From an uncultured Alphaproteobacteria bacterium (GTDB taxonomy: Bacteria > Pseudomonadota > Alphaproteobacteria > Caulobacterales > Aquidulcibacteraceae), in contig CADEEA010000018.1 in assembly GCA_902826245.1 (NCBI GenBank), positions 4,945 through 50,358 on the forward strand: a stretch of DNA of 45,414 bases. Direction: 5' to 3'. Positions 27,319 to 35,343 of this stretch are shown one piece after another; the stretch's first letter is position 1, and every line of letters starts with the position of its first letter. The translations under genes and the position numbers were made by a program. The notes below the pieces were generated by a model that saw only the letters and a list, made by a program, of their open reading frames with translations, did not search any database and was not told the origin of the DNA.

Positions 27319-30221
27319 GGGCTCTCGCCCTGCGCATCGGCCCATTCCTTGCGGCGGGCAAGGTGGTCATAATCGCCGTACCGGTTGAGAAATTGCACGC
27401 GCGGTTTGGACAAGAACGGTTGATCCGCCTCGGCGTAGCGAGCCAACAATGAAACCAGCGAAGCAAGCGCCTTCTCGGCATGGGCCATGGCATCGAGCGC
27501 GAGCGGCTTGGGCGTGGGATCGCTGTTGCCGAAACGCCAATAGCCGAGCTCATCGGCCTCCGCCTTCGGCACGCCGTCGAACGCGCCTTGCGCCAGCATC
27601 GCCGCTTCCAACGGCAATTGCGGCGAGAGTCCGGACTCCACCTGCTTTGCGCTGGCGGGCTCTCCGGTCTTGAAATCGAGGATGGCGACATGGCCGGGGC
27701 CGATCTCGATGCGGTCAGCGACGCACGACAGATCAACCCCGTCCAAACTCAATAGACCGCGCCGTTCGCGATAGACCAACGCGCCATTGGCGCGCCGTTG
27801 AGCGAACCAGGCGATGAGCGCCTCGGCGGAAATGCGCATCCGCTCGCGTTCCGCCGCGCGGCGTTCCGCGGGCACGCCGACGCGGCGCAATTCTTCGTCG
27901 AGGAGATCGATCAGCAAAGCGTGGTCATCGCCATCCTCGAACCTCTCGATCGCCTTGTGCACGGCGATCCCACGCTCTGCCGGGCCGGCAATTGTCCCGA
28001 TCGGCTTGAGGCACTCCAAGCCGAGGATGCGCTGCGCATAGATCGCGTAAGGGTCGCGGATCAGTTTCTCGACTTGAGTGACGCTAATGCGCTGCAATCG
28101 CTTTCCAGCCGGCGGCCGGGGGCGCGGAATTTTCGACGCGCGCGCGCCCTCGGGCGTGTCGAGCGTTCTTGCCCACTCTACGTGTTGAGAGCCGTGGGTG
28201 AGTTGTGCGCCCGCGCCCTTTACTAAGGTCTGCAAACGCCACAGCCAGCGCGATGCCAAGCTCGGCGCGCCGTCGCGACGCAATGCGCGCGTCAGCACGA
28301 TATCGGGAGCGCAGGCCATCTGCGCGAAGTCGTGCGCGGCGAGCCCGATGCGTTGATCGAGCGAAGGCAGGCCGAGCGCTGCGCGCATGCCGCGCGATAA
28401 AAAGGGATCCTCTCCCGCCGGCGCCGGCCAAACGCCTTCGTTCAAGCCACCGAGGATCAGGAGGTCACGCCGCTGCAAGCGCGCTTCCAGCGGCCCCCAA
28501 ATGGCGATGCGCGGGTCACCGCCGGTCTCGGGGGCCACCTCTCGCCCCTCCATCAACCGCATGAGCACGCGCGGGGCTGCATAAGCAGGGATGGACCCAA
28601 GCGCATCGCCGTGCTCGATCGCTTCGCGCAACAGCGCAGCCGCCTGCTCGCCGTCGCGGCCCTGCCAACACTGACGCGGCGCGCAACGCTCCACCGCATC
28701 GACCAACGCATTTGCGAACGCCTTAAGCGTGAGTTCACTGCGCGCCATCGCTTCGGCGAGGGGCGCCAGGGCCTCAGCCACCCGCGCGACGATGCCGCGC
28801 GCGCTCTCGTGTTTGGCCATGGAATCGAGGCCGAATATCCCTGCGAGGCCCTCATGTCGGCGTGGCCCACGGAGCGCCTCGTGCTCCAGCGTTGCAAGCG
28901 CGGCGGCGTCGGCAAGCGCGACATGCGGATGCTTCAACAGCGCCGCAAGCGCCACTGGTTCCCCGGGGTCGAGCGCCAACTCGCATAGGAGCGCGATCAA
29001 CCGGCCAGCCAAAGTTTCGCGCAATGGGACGCCATGCGAGACGGACGGGGCAATGCTCCAGCGCGCGAGCTTAGCCTCGACACGCCGCGCGAGCCCGGCG
29101 TCCGGCGTCACCAACGCAGCCGTGCGCGCGGGCGTCTCCAGCGCTTCGCGCAGCAGCAGTGCTATTGCCGCCGCTTCTTCATCTTCGGTGGCTGCTTCGA
29201 TCAATTGCAAACCAGCAACGCCCGCCTCCACGAAGCCTGCGCCGCCGGCCGCCTCGAGACGCGTTAGCCAATCCGCTGTCTTCTCCGGCGGCGCCAATGC
29301 TTCGCGCATCAGCACACGCCGCGCACGCCCGCTCGGCGTCTCCTGACCCAGGAGCGGGATTGATGCGCGCTCTACGCCGAGCGCGCGCAAGGTCTCTCTC
29401 AATGCAAACTGCGGATGCTGTTCGCCCAACAGCGCCCAGCTTTCATCGTCGAGTTCGACATCCAGGCCAGGCAGCACCACCGCGCCGCCCGGCAATCCCG
29501 CGACAACTCTCATCAGTTCGCGCGTCGTGGCGATGGAGCCTGTTGACCCGGCGATCACGATCGGGCGCATCGGCGGCTCGGAGCGCCAGCGCTGCGCCAA
29601 AGCGCGACGCACCGCAGCGCCATGAGCGGCAAAATCCGAGCGTCCGATTTCCGCAAGGTATTGGGGCCAATAGGCGGCGACGATGCTCAGAAATCTTGCT
29701 GAAGAATCCCAATGGCGTGCCAGCTCAATTTCGTTGACCAAAGTAGGCAATTTCTCCCAGGCCACGCGATCCATGGTAGCGGCGCCATCGAGCAGCTTCG
29801 CTAACTCGTCTGCGAGCGCGATGGCGCGCGCGGGATCTTCCACGCCGTTCTCGGCCTTGTCGCGTCGGCGGATGAGCGAGGCGAGGTCGAGGCGGCGGCG
29901 CAGTTTGTCGATTGGCGGAGCGATCTCCGTATCGATCGGGTCGGCGCCCCAGACATCGGGGTCCTCATCGGCATGCGGATCGCCGAGGGGCCGGATGGTC
30001 GGCAACAACGCCGCGCCGCCGAGCCGCCTAGCGAACGCCTGCATGAGCCCTTGCGCGGCGCGACGGTTCGGCAACAACACTAGAGCGTCCGAAAGCGAGA
30101 ACGGATTGTCAGCTCGGTGGAGCGCATCGACCATCGCGTCGGCCAGCACCTCCAGGAATGGGGCCGTCGCCGGCGCGGCCCGCAAGCGCGGCGCCGGCCC
30201 ATCGAACAATCCGGATTTCAT
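27315..30221 (-). CDS. addB: AddB subunit of double-strand break repair
   Basis: A 968-residue AddB. The long N-terminal region is helicase-like but without a clear Walker A, as expected for alphaproteobacterial AddB. The C-terminal nuclease domain carries HVAILDFKTGEPASAKQV, with Asp849 and Lys851 as catalytic residues, and the upstream RISVTQVEKLIRDPYAIYA segment. The cysteines that hold an iron-sulfur cluster in Firmicutes AddB are not evident here (the equivalent position reads IRDPYAIYA). It pairs with AddA. The start codon overlaps the murU stop and its own stop overlaps the addA start, placing both in one reverse-strand chain. Confidence 0.94.
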   Translation of the reverse strand: MKSGLFDGPAPRLRAAPATAPFLEVLADAMVDALHRADNPFSLSDALVLLPNRRAAQGLMQAFARRLGGAALLPTIRPLGDPHADEDPDVWGADPIDTEIAPPIDKLRRRLDLASLIRRRDKAENGVEDPARAIALADELAKLLDGAATMDRVAWEKLPTLVNEIELARHWDSSARFLSIVAAYWPQYLAEIGRSDFAAHGAAVRRALAQRWRSEPPMRPIVIAGSTGSIATTRELMRVVAGLPGGAVVLPGLDVELDDESWALLGEQHPQFALRETLRALGVERASIPLLGQETPSGRARRVLMREALAPPEKTADWLTRLEAAGGAGFVEAGVAGLQLIEAATEDEEAAAIALLLREALETPARTAALVTPDAGLARRVEAKLARWSIAPSVSHGVPLRETLAGRLIALLCELALDPGEPVALAALLKHPHVALADAAALATLEHEALRGPRRHEGLAGIFGLDSMAKHESARGIVARVAEALAPLAEAMARSELTLKAFANALVDAVERCAPRQCWQGRDGEQAAALLREAIEHGDALGSIPAYAAPRVLMRLMEGREVAPETGGDPRIAIWGPLEARLQRRDLLILGGLNEGVWPAPAGEDPFLSRGMRAALGLPSLDQRIGLAAHDFAQMACAPDIVLTRALRRDGAPSLASRWLWRLQTLVKGAGAQLTHGSQHVEWARTLDTPEGARASKIPRPRPPAGKRLQRISVTQVEKLIRDPYAIYAQRILGLECLKPIGTIAGPAERGIAVHKAIERFEDGDDHALLIDLLDEELRRVGVPAERRAAERERMRISAEALIAWFAQRRANGALVYRERRGLLSLDGVDLSCVADRIEIGPGHVAILDFKTGEPASAKQVESGLSPQLPLEAAMLAQGAFDGVPKAEADELGYWRFGNSDPTPKPLALDAMAHAEKALASLVSLLARYAEADQPFLSKPRVQFLNRYGDYDHLARRKEWADAQGESP

Positions 30222-30934
30222 GATTTCGGCGCCGGACGCGCTTCAGCCTCCGCACGCGCCTGCGGATCCCCGACATGCATCCAGAAGCCTCCGAGCGGAA
30301 CGCCAAACAGGCGGCCTTCACTCCGCAACCGCTTCCAGACGCGCATGAAGGAAAACGGTTCAAGCGGCTCCTCGTCGACGATGCGCGGATCGATGATCTG
30401 CACGCCAGTATAGGCCCAGGGCGCATGCGGCATCGGGCCGCGCAAGCTCAGCGAGCCGCCTTCATCCATGAAGAAATCGCCGGCGCCGTCGAAGCCGAGA
30501 CATTGATCCATGGCGGCCAGCATGAGCCGCGCGCTCATCACAGAAGGATCGAAGCCTGCCGCCAATCGAGCGATGGCCGATCCCTGCGGCTCCTCCCAAA
30601 CCGAATCGATATTGCAGACTACGATCGGATCGTCGCCGAGAAGCGCGCGCGCGTGCTTGACGCCGCCGCCGGTCTCCATCAGCCGCGCACGCTCGTCTGA
30701 AATCAGCAGCTCAATGTCGCGTCGTTGACGCACATGCGCCTCGAGCATGTCCGCAAACGCATGCACGTTCACCACAGCCCGCCTCACGCCAGCTTGAACC
30801 AGGCGGTCGAGCACATGATCGATCAGCGCACGTCCATGAACATTAACGAGCGCCTTGGGGCGATCGTCGGTCAGCGGGCGCATGCGCGTGCCGAGGCCGG
30901 CGGCCAGCACCATGGCTGTCGCGGGAACGTTCAC
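30218..30934 (-). CDS. murU: N-acetylmuramate-1-phosphate uridylyltransferase (MurU-type)
   Basis: A 238-residue nucleotidyltransferase with the signature MVLAAGLGTRMRPLTDDRPKAL (residues 8-29) that binds the nucleotide and, in the second half, the sugar phosphate. VCNIDSVW contains the metal-binding Asp. In Pseudomonas and Caulobacter, MurU makes UDP-MurNAc from MurNAc-1-phosphate, bypassing de novo synthesis in cell-wall recycling. The immediate upstream neighbour is the AmgK-type kinase, the preceding enzyme of the same route; this is the main reason for choosing MurU over a mannose-1-phosphate guanylyltransferase. The start is GTG at 30934, overlapping the amgK stop (GTGA); the extension to 31030 is excluded. 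It overlaps the addB start downstream. Confidence 0.85.
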   Translation of the reverse strand: MNVPATAMVLAAGLGTRMRPLTDDRPKALVNVHGRALIDHVLDRLVQAGVRRAVVNVHAFADMLEAHVRQRRDIELLISDERARLMETGGGVKHARALLGDDPIVVCNIDSVWEEPQGSAIARLAAGFDPSVMSARLMLAAMDQCLGFDGAGDFFMDEGGSLSLRGPMPHAPWAYTGVQIIDPRIVDEEPLEPFSFMRVWKRLRSEGRLFGVPLGGFWMHVGDPQARAEAEARPAPKS

Positions 30935-32037
30935 GCCGCTTGCTCCAGATAGGGCGCGGCCACATCGCGCACAAACGCGCGCGCATCTTCCAACGCTGGA
31001 TGCTGCAGCGTGCGGGAGAGGTGTCCCCACATGCGCGGCATCAGCGAGAGATAGCGCGTCTTGCCGTCACGGCCGGCGAGGCGTGAGAAGATGCCCAGAA
31101 TGCGCATGGAATTGAGGGCGCCAAGCACGGCGAGTTCGCGCTGGAACTCCGCCTCGCTTGCCCCAGTCGCCTCGAGATAGGCGCGGATAGCGGCAGTGTG
31201 GGCGGCGAGGCTCACATCGCGGCGCGCGTCGTGCAGCAGCATGGAGAAATCCCACGCGCGCCAACCGCGAACCGCGTCCTGAAAATCGAGCAGACCAACG
31301 CGCTGCAAGCCGTCGCGCTCCGGCAGCCAGAGTAAATTCTCGGCATGATAGTCGCGGATGGTGAAGGCGCGCGGAAAACCCAGCGCCTTCACGATCAGCG
31401 CATCGCGGATCTGCGCCCAGCGCGCACGCGCGGCTTCGTCGATGCGCACTTCGGCGGCGCGGGGCAACCACTCCACAAACAGATCGGCATTGGCCTCCAA
31501 CGCGAGCGCGTCATAATCCAGCAATGGCCACGAAGCGCCCACCGGTCCATCGAGCTTCGCGGGCATTGGCGCCTCATGCACGTGCGCGAGCACACGCGCG
31601 GCGGCTTCGTAGAGGGCGATTTCGTCACCACCCGCCGGGATCACTTGCGCATAAAGGCCGTCGCCCAAATCCTCTATAACGGCGAAACCGGCCTCGAGAT
31701 CGGCGCCGTAGATACGCGGTGCGGCGAGCCCGAGGCGTTCGAGGTGCGCCGCCACCGCGACGAAAGCTTCAACACGCGATGCGGCGAGGCGCGCGGTGGC
31801 GTTCCACCCCAGGAGACGCCGCTCAGCCGGCGTCGCTCCCGGCGGACATGGCGCGCTTTCGCTCGACGGCGGCGCGTCCATCAGCATGGCGCGCCGGTCA
31901 GGCAGAACCAACCTTTCATAGCGCCGCGTGGACGCATCGCCTGCAAGCGGGATGCGTTGAGCTTCGGCGAAACCGGTCTCGGCCAACAGGCGCGCGAGCG
32001 CTTCAGATCGCTGCAATCTTCTTGCTCCAGACGCCAT
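30931..32037 (-). CDS. amgK: Anomeric MurNAc/GlcNAc kinase (AmgK-type aminoglycoside-phosphotransferase fold)
   Basis: A 368-residue kinase of the APH fold. The N-terminal lobe has the nucleotide loop GDASTRRYERL. The C-terminal lobe has FTIRDYHAENLLWLPE, where the Asp-His pair is the catalytic loop, and VGLLDFQDAVRGWRAWDFS, the metal-binding DFG-equivalent. AmgK phosphorylates the anomeric carbon of MurNAc, feeding MurU. The family assignment rests on this pairing and on size; homoserine kinase-like or choline kinase-like roles are less likely given the neighbour. The ATG at 32037 overlaps the end of tsaE by 35 bases; an in-frame extension to 32085 lacks support. The stop overlaps the murU start. 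One chain with tsaE, murU, addB and addA. Confidence 0.85.
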   Translation of the reverse strand: MASGARRLQRSEALARLLAETGFAEAQRIPLAGDASTRRYERLVLPDRRAMLMDAPPSSESAPCPPGATPAERRLLGWNATARLAASRVEAFVAVAAHLERLGLAAPRIYGADLEAGFAVIEDLGDGLYAQVIPAGGDEIALYEAAARVLAHVHEAPMPAKLDGPVGASWPLLDYDALALEANADLFVEWLPRAAEVRIDEAARARWAQIRDALIVKALGFPRAFTIRDYHAENLLWLPERDGLQRVGLLDFQDAVRGWRAWDFSMLLHDARRDVSLAAHTAAIRAYLEATGASEAEFQRELAVLGALNSMRILGIFSRLAGRDGKTRYLSLMPRMWGHLSRTLQHPALEDARAFVRDVAAPYLEQAA

Positions 32038-32473
32038 GACCGGTAAGGCGCACACTGCGTCCATCTCCGGCCGGATTGAGTTCAATATCGAGGCGATCGC
32101 GCGGCGTTCGCCCCTCCAGACGCTCCGGCCACTCGATCAGACACGCGGCGCTGTGGAACGCTTCCTCCAGGCCAAGCTCCCAAGCGTCCTCGGCACGCTT
32201 CAGCCGATAGAGATCGACATGCCACAATTCACCGCGCGTCCCCTCATAGGTTTGCACCAGGGTGTAGGTCGGGCTCGGCGTCTCATCGTCGCGTCCAGTC
32301 CAGGCCTCGATGGCGCCGCGAGCCAGGGTTGTTTTGCCCGCGCCTAAATTGCCGGTAAGGCACACGACATCACCAGGGGCCAGGCAAGCGCCCAAACGCC
32401 GGCCGAGCGCAACCGTCGCCGCCGCGTCCGGCAGCGTCAAAATACGCGAATCAGCAAGGGCTTCTGCGCTCAC
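32003..32473 (-). CDS. tsaE: tRNA t6A biosynthesis ATPase TsaE
   Basis: A 156-residue P-loop ATPase. Walker A is LTGNLGAGKTTLAR (about 39-52), followed by SPTYTLVQTYEG, HVDLYRLKRAED (Walker B-like) and CLIEWPERLEG, the ordered signature of TsaE (YjeE). With TsaB, TsaC and TsaD it makes the threonylcarbamoyl modification at A37 of ANN-reading tRNAs. The start is GTG at 32473; no strong ribosome binding site is seen, and an internal ATG gives a truncated N-terminus. First gene of the reverse-strand chain. It is divergent from the ferredoxin reductase gene, and the two starts are separated by less than 90 bases. Confidence 0.95.
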   Translation of the reverse strand: MSAEALADSRILTLPDAAATVALGRRLGACLAPGDVVCLTGNLGAGKTTLARGAIEAWTGRDDETPSPTYTLVQTYEGTRGELWHVDLYRLKRAEDAWELGLEEAFHSAACLIEWPERLEGRTPRDRLDIELNPAGDGRSVRLTGHGVWSKKIAAI

Positions 32474-32556
32474 GGGGCGAGATGCTGGCGCAGGCGCGCG
32501 CCTGCTTCAAGGCCCGCTTGCGCATGACCGACATTGGCTCCAAACACGCCCTCCGT

Positions 32557-33795
32557 ATGGCTAACCAGATCAACCGCATCGTCATTATCGGCGCCGGCCA
32601 GGCCGGCGGCGAGGCCGCCGTTCGTTTGCGCCAGGGCGGGTTTTCCGGCGACATCACCCTGATTGGCGAGGAACCAGCGCTGCCCTATCAGCGGCCGCCG
32701 CTCTCGAAGAAATACCTCGCCGGCGAGATGGACCTTGAGCGTCTATTGTTGCGCCCGGCGAGCGTCTATGCCGACGAAAACATCGCCGTGCTCATTCCGT
32801 TGCGGGCCGTTTGGATCGACCGCGCCAACAAGCGCGTGCGCCTCGAAGGCGGGCGTGAACTCGCCTATGATGCGCTGATCCTCGCCACTGGCGCACGGCC
32901 ACGAAAGCTCACTCTTGTGGGCGCCGATCTGCCAGGCGCGCATTTGTTTCGCACCACAGCGGACGCTGACGCCATGCGGCCCAGCTTCCTCGCAGGCGCC
33001 AAGCTGGCGGTGATCGGCGCCGGTTATATCGGGCTCGAAGTGGCCGCCATGGCGCGGCAAAAGGGCCTGGAGGTCACGGTGCTTGAGGCGGCGGCGCGAC
33101 CGCTTGCTCGCGTCACCAGTCCTGAAATTTCCGGCTTCTTTTTGGACGAACATACCGCTCAGGGCGTGCGCTTCGTGCTCGGCGGCCAGCCCGCTTTCAT
33201 CAAGGGCAAGGAGCGCGTGACCGGCGTTGGCCTGGCCGATGGCGGGGAAATTTCCGCCGATCTTGTGATCGCCGGCATCGGCGTCAATCCGGAAACCACT
33301 CTGGCGCAGCAATGCGGCCTCAGGATCGACAATGGCGTGGCGGCCGACGGATCCTGCCGGACTTCCGACCCCAGCGTATTCGCGATCGGCGATTGCGCAG
33401 CGCGGCCGATGGCGCACTACCAGAGCCGCATGAGCCGGCTCGAAAGCGTCCACAATGCGATTGAAGGAGCTAAGCTTGCCGTTGCGGCACTCCTCGATCA
33501 GCCGGCGCCGACGGTCGAAGCGCCTTGGTTCTGGTCCGATCAATATGATCTCAAGCTGCAGATCGCCGGCCTGTTCCAGGGTTATGACCGCATGGTGTTG
33601 CGCGGCGTTATGGCGGACCGGGCGTTCGCTGCGTTCTACTATCGGGAGGGGAAACTGATCGCCGTCGATGCGGTAAACCGCCCGGGCGAGTTTTTGGGAG
33701 CAAAAATGCTGATCCAGAGCGGCCGCACCTTGGCGCCGGACTTGATCGCAGATACGTCGCGCCCGATGAAGGAATTGGTCGCGGCCGCGACCTGA
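32557..33795 (+). CDS. Ferredoxin reductase (FAD, putidaredoxin/rhodocoxin reductase type)
   Basis: A ~412-residue flavoenzyme. The FAD-binding Rossmann motif [14 protein letters not shown] is followed by [14 protein letters not shown], typical of the putidaredoxin-reductase subfamily. The NADH-binding motif [15 protein letters not shown] comes next, then VFAIGDCA in the FAD-closing segment and a C-terminal interface domain. It passes electrons from NADH to a 2Fe-2S ferredoxin; the ferredoxin gene follows 17 bases downstream. No cytochrome P450 or oxygenase component is adjacent, so the final acceptor is unknown. The start is uncertain: 32557 (MANQINRI) or 32524 are both in frame, and no clear Shine-Dalgarno marks either. 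Confidence 0.93.
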   Translation: MANQINRIVIIGAGQAGGEAAVRLRQGGFSGDITLIGEEPALPYQRPPLSKKYLAGEMDLERLLLRPASVYADENIAVLIPLRAVWIDRANKRVRLEGGRELAYDALILATGARPRKLTLVGADLPGAHLFRTTADADAMRPSFLAGAKLAVIGAGYIGLEVAAMARQKGLEVTVLEAAARPLARVTSPEISGFFLDEHTAQGVRFVLGGQPAFIKGKERVTGVGLADGGEISADLVIAGIGVNPETTLAQQCGLRIDNGVAADGSCRTSDPSVFAIGDCAARPMAHYQSRMSRLESVHNAIEGAKLAVAALLDQPAPTVEAPWFWSDQYDLKLQIAGLFQGYDRMVLRGVMADRAFAAFYYREGKLIAVDAVNRPGEFLGAKMLIQSGRTLAPDLIADTSRPMKELVAAAT

Positions 33796-33812
33796 GAGCT
33801 GCCTGGGGACCC

Positions 33813-34133
33813 ATGCCGAAAATCACCTACATCGAACACTCCGGCAAGGAGCATGTCATCGACGCGCCGGCGGGCCAAACCGTGATGGAGGCGGCGGTCA
33901 AGCACGCTGTGCCGGGGATCGACGCCGATTGCGGCGGCGCCTGCGCCTGCGCCACCTGCCACGTCTATGTCGACGATGCTTGGCTCGCCAAAACCGGCGA
34001 AGCCTCCAGCATGGAGCAAAGCATGCTCGATTTCGCCAACGATGTTGCAGATAATTCCCGCCTCTCCTGCCAGATCAAAGTAAGCGACGCGCTCGATGGC
34101 CTGGTGGTGCGGCTGCCGAAGAGCCAGCATTGA
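33813..34133 (+). CDS. 2Fe-2S ferredoxin (adrenodoxin type)
   Basis: A 106-residue ferredoxin of the adrenodoxin/putidaredoxin class. Cluster ligands are Cys40, Cys46 and Cys49 in [14 protein letters not shown] (the C-x5-C-x2-C spacing) and Cys86 in RLSCQIKV. The acidic stretch around residues 64-80 would face the reductase. It receives electrons from the reductase encoded immediately upstream. In other bacteria such ferredoxins feed P450 enzymes or other mono-oxygenases, or assist iron-sulfur cluster assembly; nothing here decides between them. The stop overlaps the next start as TGATG, implying coupled translation with the methyltransferase-like gene. Confidence 0.95.
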   Translation: MPKITYIEHSGKEHVIDAPAGQTVMEAAVKHAVPGIDADCGGACACATCHVYVDDAWLAKTGEASSMEQSMLDFANDVADNSRLSCQIKVSDALDGLVVRLPKSQH

Positions 34134-34579
34134 TGCTGAAAGCGCCGCCGCCGCTGTGGGCGATCGCGCTGCTGGCGGCGGGCTATTTTCTGAGCGACTT
34201 GCCGGCGTTCACAGGATTGCCGCTATGGCGAAGCGAGCTCGCGGGGCTTGCGTTCCTACTGCTTGGCATCGCGCTGCCGACCATCGCAACCAATCAGTTC
34301 CGCCGCGCCGGCACACAGATTTTGCCGACTTCGGAGAAGAACGACGTCCTAGTCACTTCCGGGCTTTATCGCTTCACGCGCAACCCAATGTACCTTGGCG
34401 TGGTCACCGCTTCGCTGGGCGTTGCGCTCTGGTTCGGGCGTCCGCTCATGCTTCTTGCGCCGCTGGGCGTGTTTGCGATCACGAATTTCGTGCTGGTCCC
34501 GTTTGAGGAAGCCAAGATGCGCCGCCAATTCGGCGAGGCGTTCGACAAATATTGTAAGCGCGTGCGGCGCTGGGTTTAG
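34133..34579 (+). CDS. Isoprenylcysteine/phospholipid methyltransferase-like membrane protein
   Basis: A 148-residue membrane protein with about four hydrophobic helices (residues about 9-30, 40-60, 88-105 and 108-125). It has the family signature TSGLYRFTRNPMYLG and the C-terminal EEAKMRRQFGEAFDKYCKRVRRW, seen in the isoprenylcysteine carboxyl methyltransferase (ICMT)/PEMT superfamily. Such enzymes use S-adenosylmethionine in the membrane. Bacterial members methylate lipids or unknown substrates, and the substrate here cannot be inferred. It is coupled to the ferredoxin gene by a TGATG overlap, which makes a redox or lipid role for the trio plausible but unproven. The stop codon overlaps that of the convergent PIN gene. 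Confidence 0.85.
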   Translation: MLKAPPPLWAIALLAAGYFLSDLPAFTGLPLWRSELAGLAFLLLGIALPTIATNQFRRAGTQILPTSEKNDVLVTSGLYRFTRNPMYLGVVTASLGVALWFGRPLMLLAPLGVFAITNFVLVPFEEAKMRRQFGEAFDKYCKRVRRWV

Positions 34580-35007
34580 GAATCACGTAGCGCGCGGAGA
34601 AGGTTTGGCGTGGACCACGACGCGACGCCCGCACCGGCAAAATCGCGATCCGCAGACCAGATGTCGGCGTCGATATTCCACGCGAGCGCCAGCAGGTGCG
34701 CATCATCCGCCGAGCCGTTTCGACTGGCGACTGCGTCACGCAACACGCGCTGCGCCAAGGCAACGTCGTCGGCAAGGCTTGCCGCCGAAAACACTTCGAA
34801 GCTCTGCGCCAGGATATTCAGAACGCCTATCAATTCCGGTCGCTTCATGCCCAGCACGAGGCGCCTGCTCGCCTCCTCCATCGCGCGATCGGTGGTAATG
34901 AGGGTCACCTGCGCAGCCACAATCCGCATCGCATCCGCGCTTCTGCCGCGCGCCGCCGCAATCAAGATATTGGCGTCGACAACAAGATGAGGCGCCGGCG
35001 TGCGCAT
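34576..35007 (-). CDS. PIN-domain toxin (VapC-like)
   Basis: A 143-residue PIN-domain protein. HLVVDANILIAA supplies the first acidic residue, SADDAHLLALAWNIDADIW the middle acid, and SADRDFAGAG the last, together the metal-binding pocket of VapC-type ribonucleases. The start at 35007 is seven bases after the stop of the Phd-like antitoxin gene on the same strand. An upstream in-frame extension runs through that antitoxin and is excluded. Toxins of this group cut specific RNAs when freed from their partner. Third-codon use resembles the chromosome (high G+C). The target RNA is not visible. Confidence 0.85.
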   Translation of the reverse strand: MRTPAPHLVVDANILIAAARGRSADAMRIVAAQVTLITTDRAMEEASRRLVLGMKRPELIGVLNILAQSFEVFSAASLADDVALAQRVLRDAVASRNGSADDAHLLALAWNIDADIWSADRDFAGAGVASWSTPNLLRALRDS

Positions 35008-35014
35008 GGCTGGC

Positions 35015-35296
35015 TCAGCCCTCCTGGTAGAGCTTGCGGATAGCCTCCTCGTTCCAATTCGTCGGATCGACCTCGCCATATTGCGCCAAAGCTGCATCAT
35101 CGGCGGCGGCGTCGCGCCCCTTTGCCAGCTCCTCGGCAAGCGTTAGCGCAGCCCCCAGACGCTCCAAATCCGCCTTGCGGATCGGCGTCAGGATCGCCAC
35201 CGTCTGGCCGCCCGACTTTACGGGGGTCGGCCCGCTGAGCTTGGCGATGGTTTCGCTCGACATTTTCTGCAGGTCGCGGATGCTAATGTGGGCCAT
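35015..35296 (-). CDS. Phd/YefM-like antitoxin
   Basis: A 93-residue protein beginning MAHISIRDLQKMSSETIAKL, with the Phd-family DNA-binding fold: a short beta-hairpin, a helix and the TPVKSGGQTVAILTPI segment. A helical C-terminus (ALTLAEELAK ... EEAIRKLYQEG) would bind the PIN toxin encoded immediately downstream. Such antitoxins repress their own operon. A perfect 9-base-arm palindrome lies eight bases upstream of the start (35304-35325), fitting the operator position. The ATG at 35296 is preferred over 35314, which falls in the operator and adds six non-conserved residues. Confidence 0.8.
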   Translation of the reverse strand: MAHISIRDLQKMSSETIAKLSGPTPVKSGGQTVAILTPIRKADLERLGAALTLAEELAKGRDAAADDAALAQYGEVDPTNWNEEAIRKLYQEG

Positions 35297-35303
35297 GGCC
35301 CCG

Positions 35304-35325
35304 CTTACATACATCCGTATGTAAG
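35304..35325 (-). promoter_or_regulatory. Probable operator of the Phd-PIN module
   Basis: CTTACATAC (35304-35312) and GTATGTAAG (35317-35325) are perfect complements around ATCC. It lies just upstream of the antitoxin start in an AT-rich pocket and may also affect the divergent peptidase gene at 35344. Confidence 0.7.
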
Positions 35326-35343
35326 TATTTTCAAGGCGAACCC

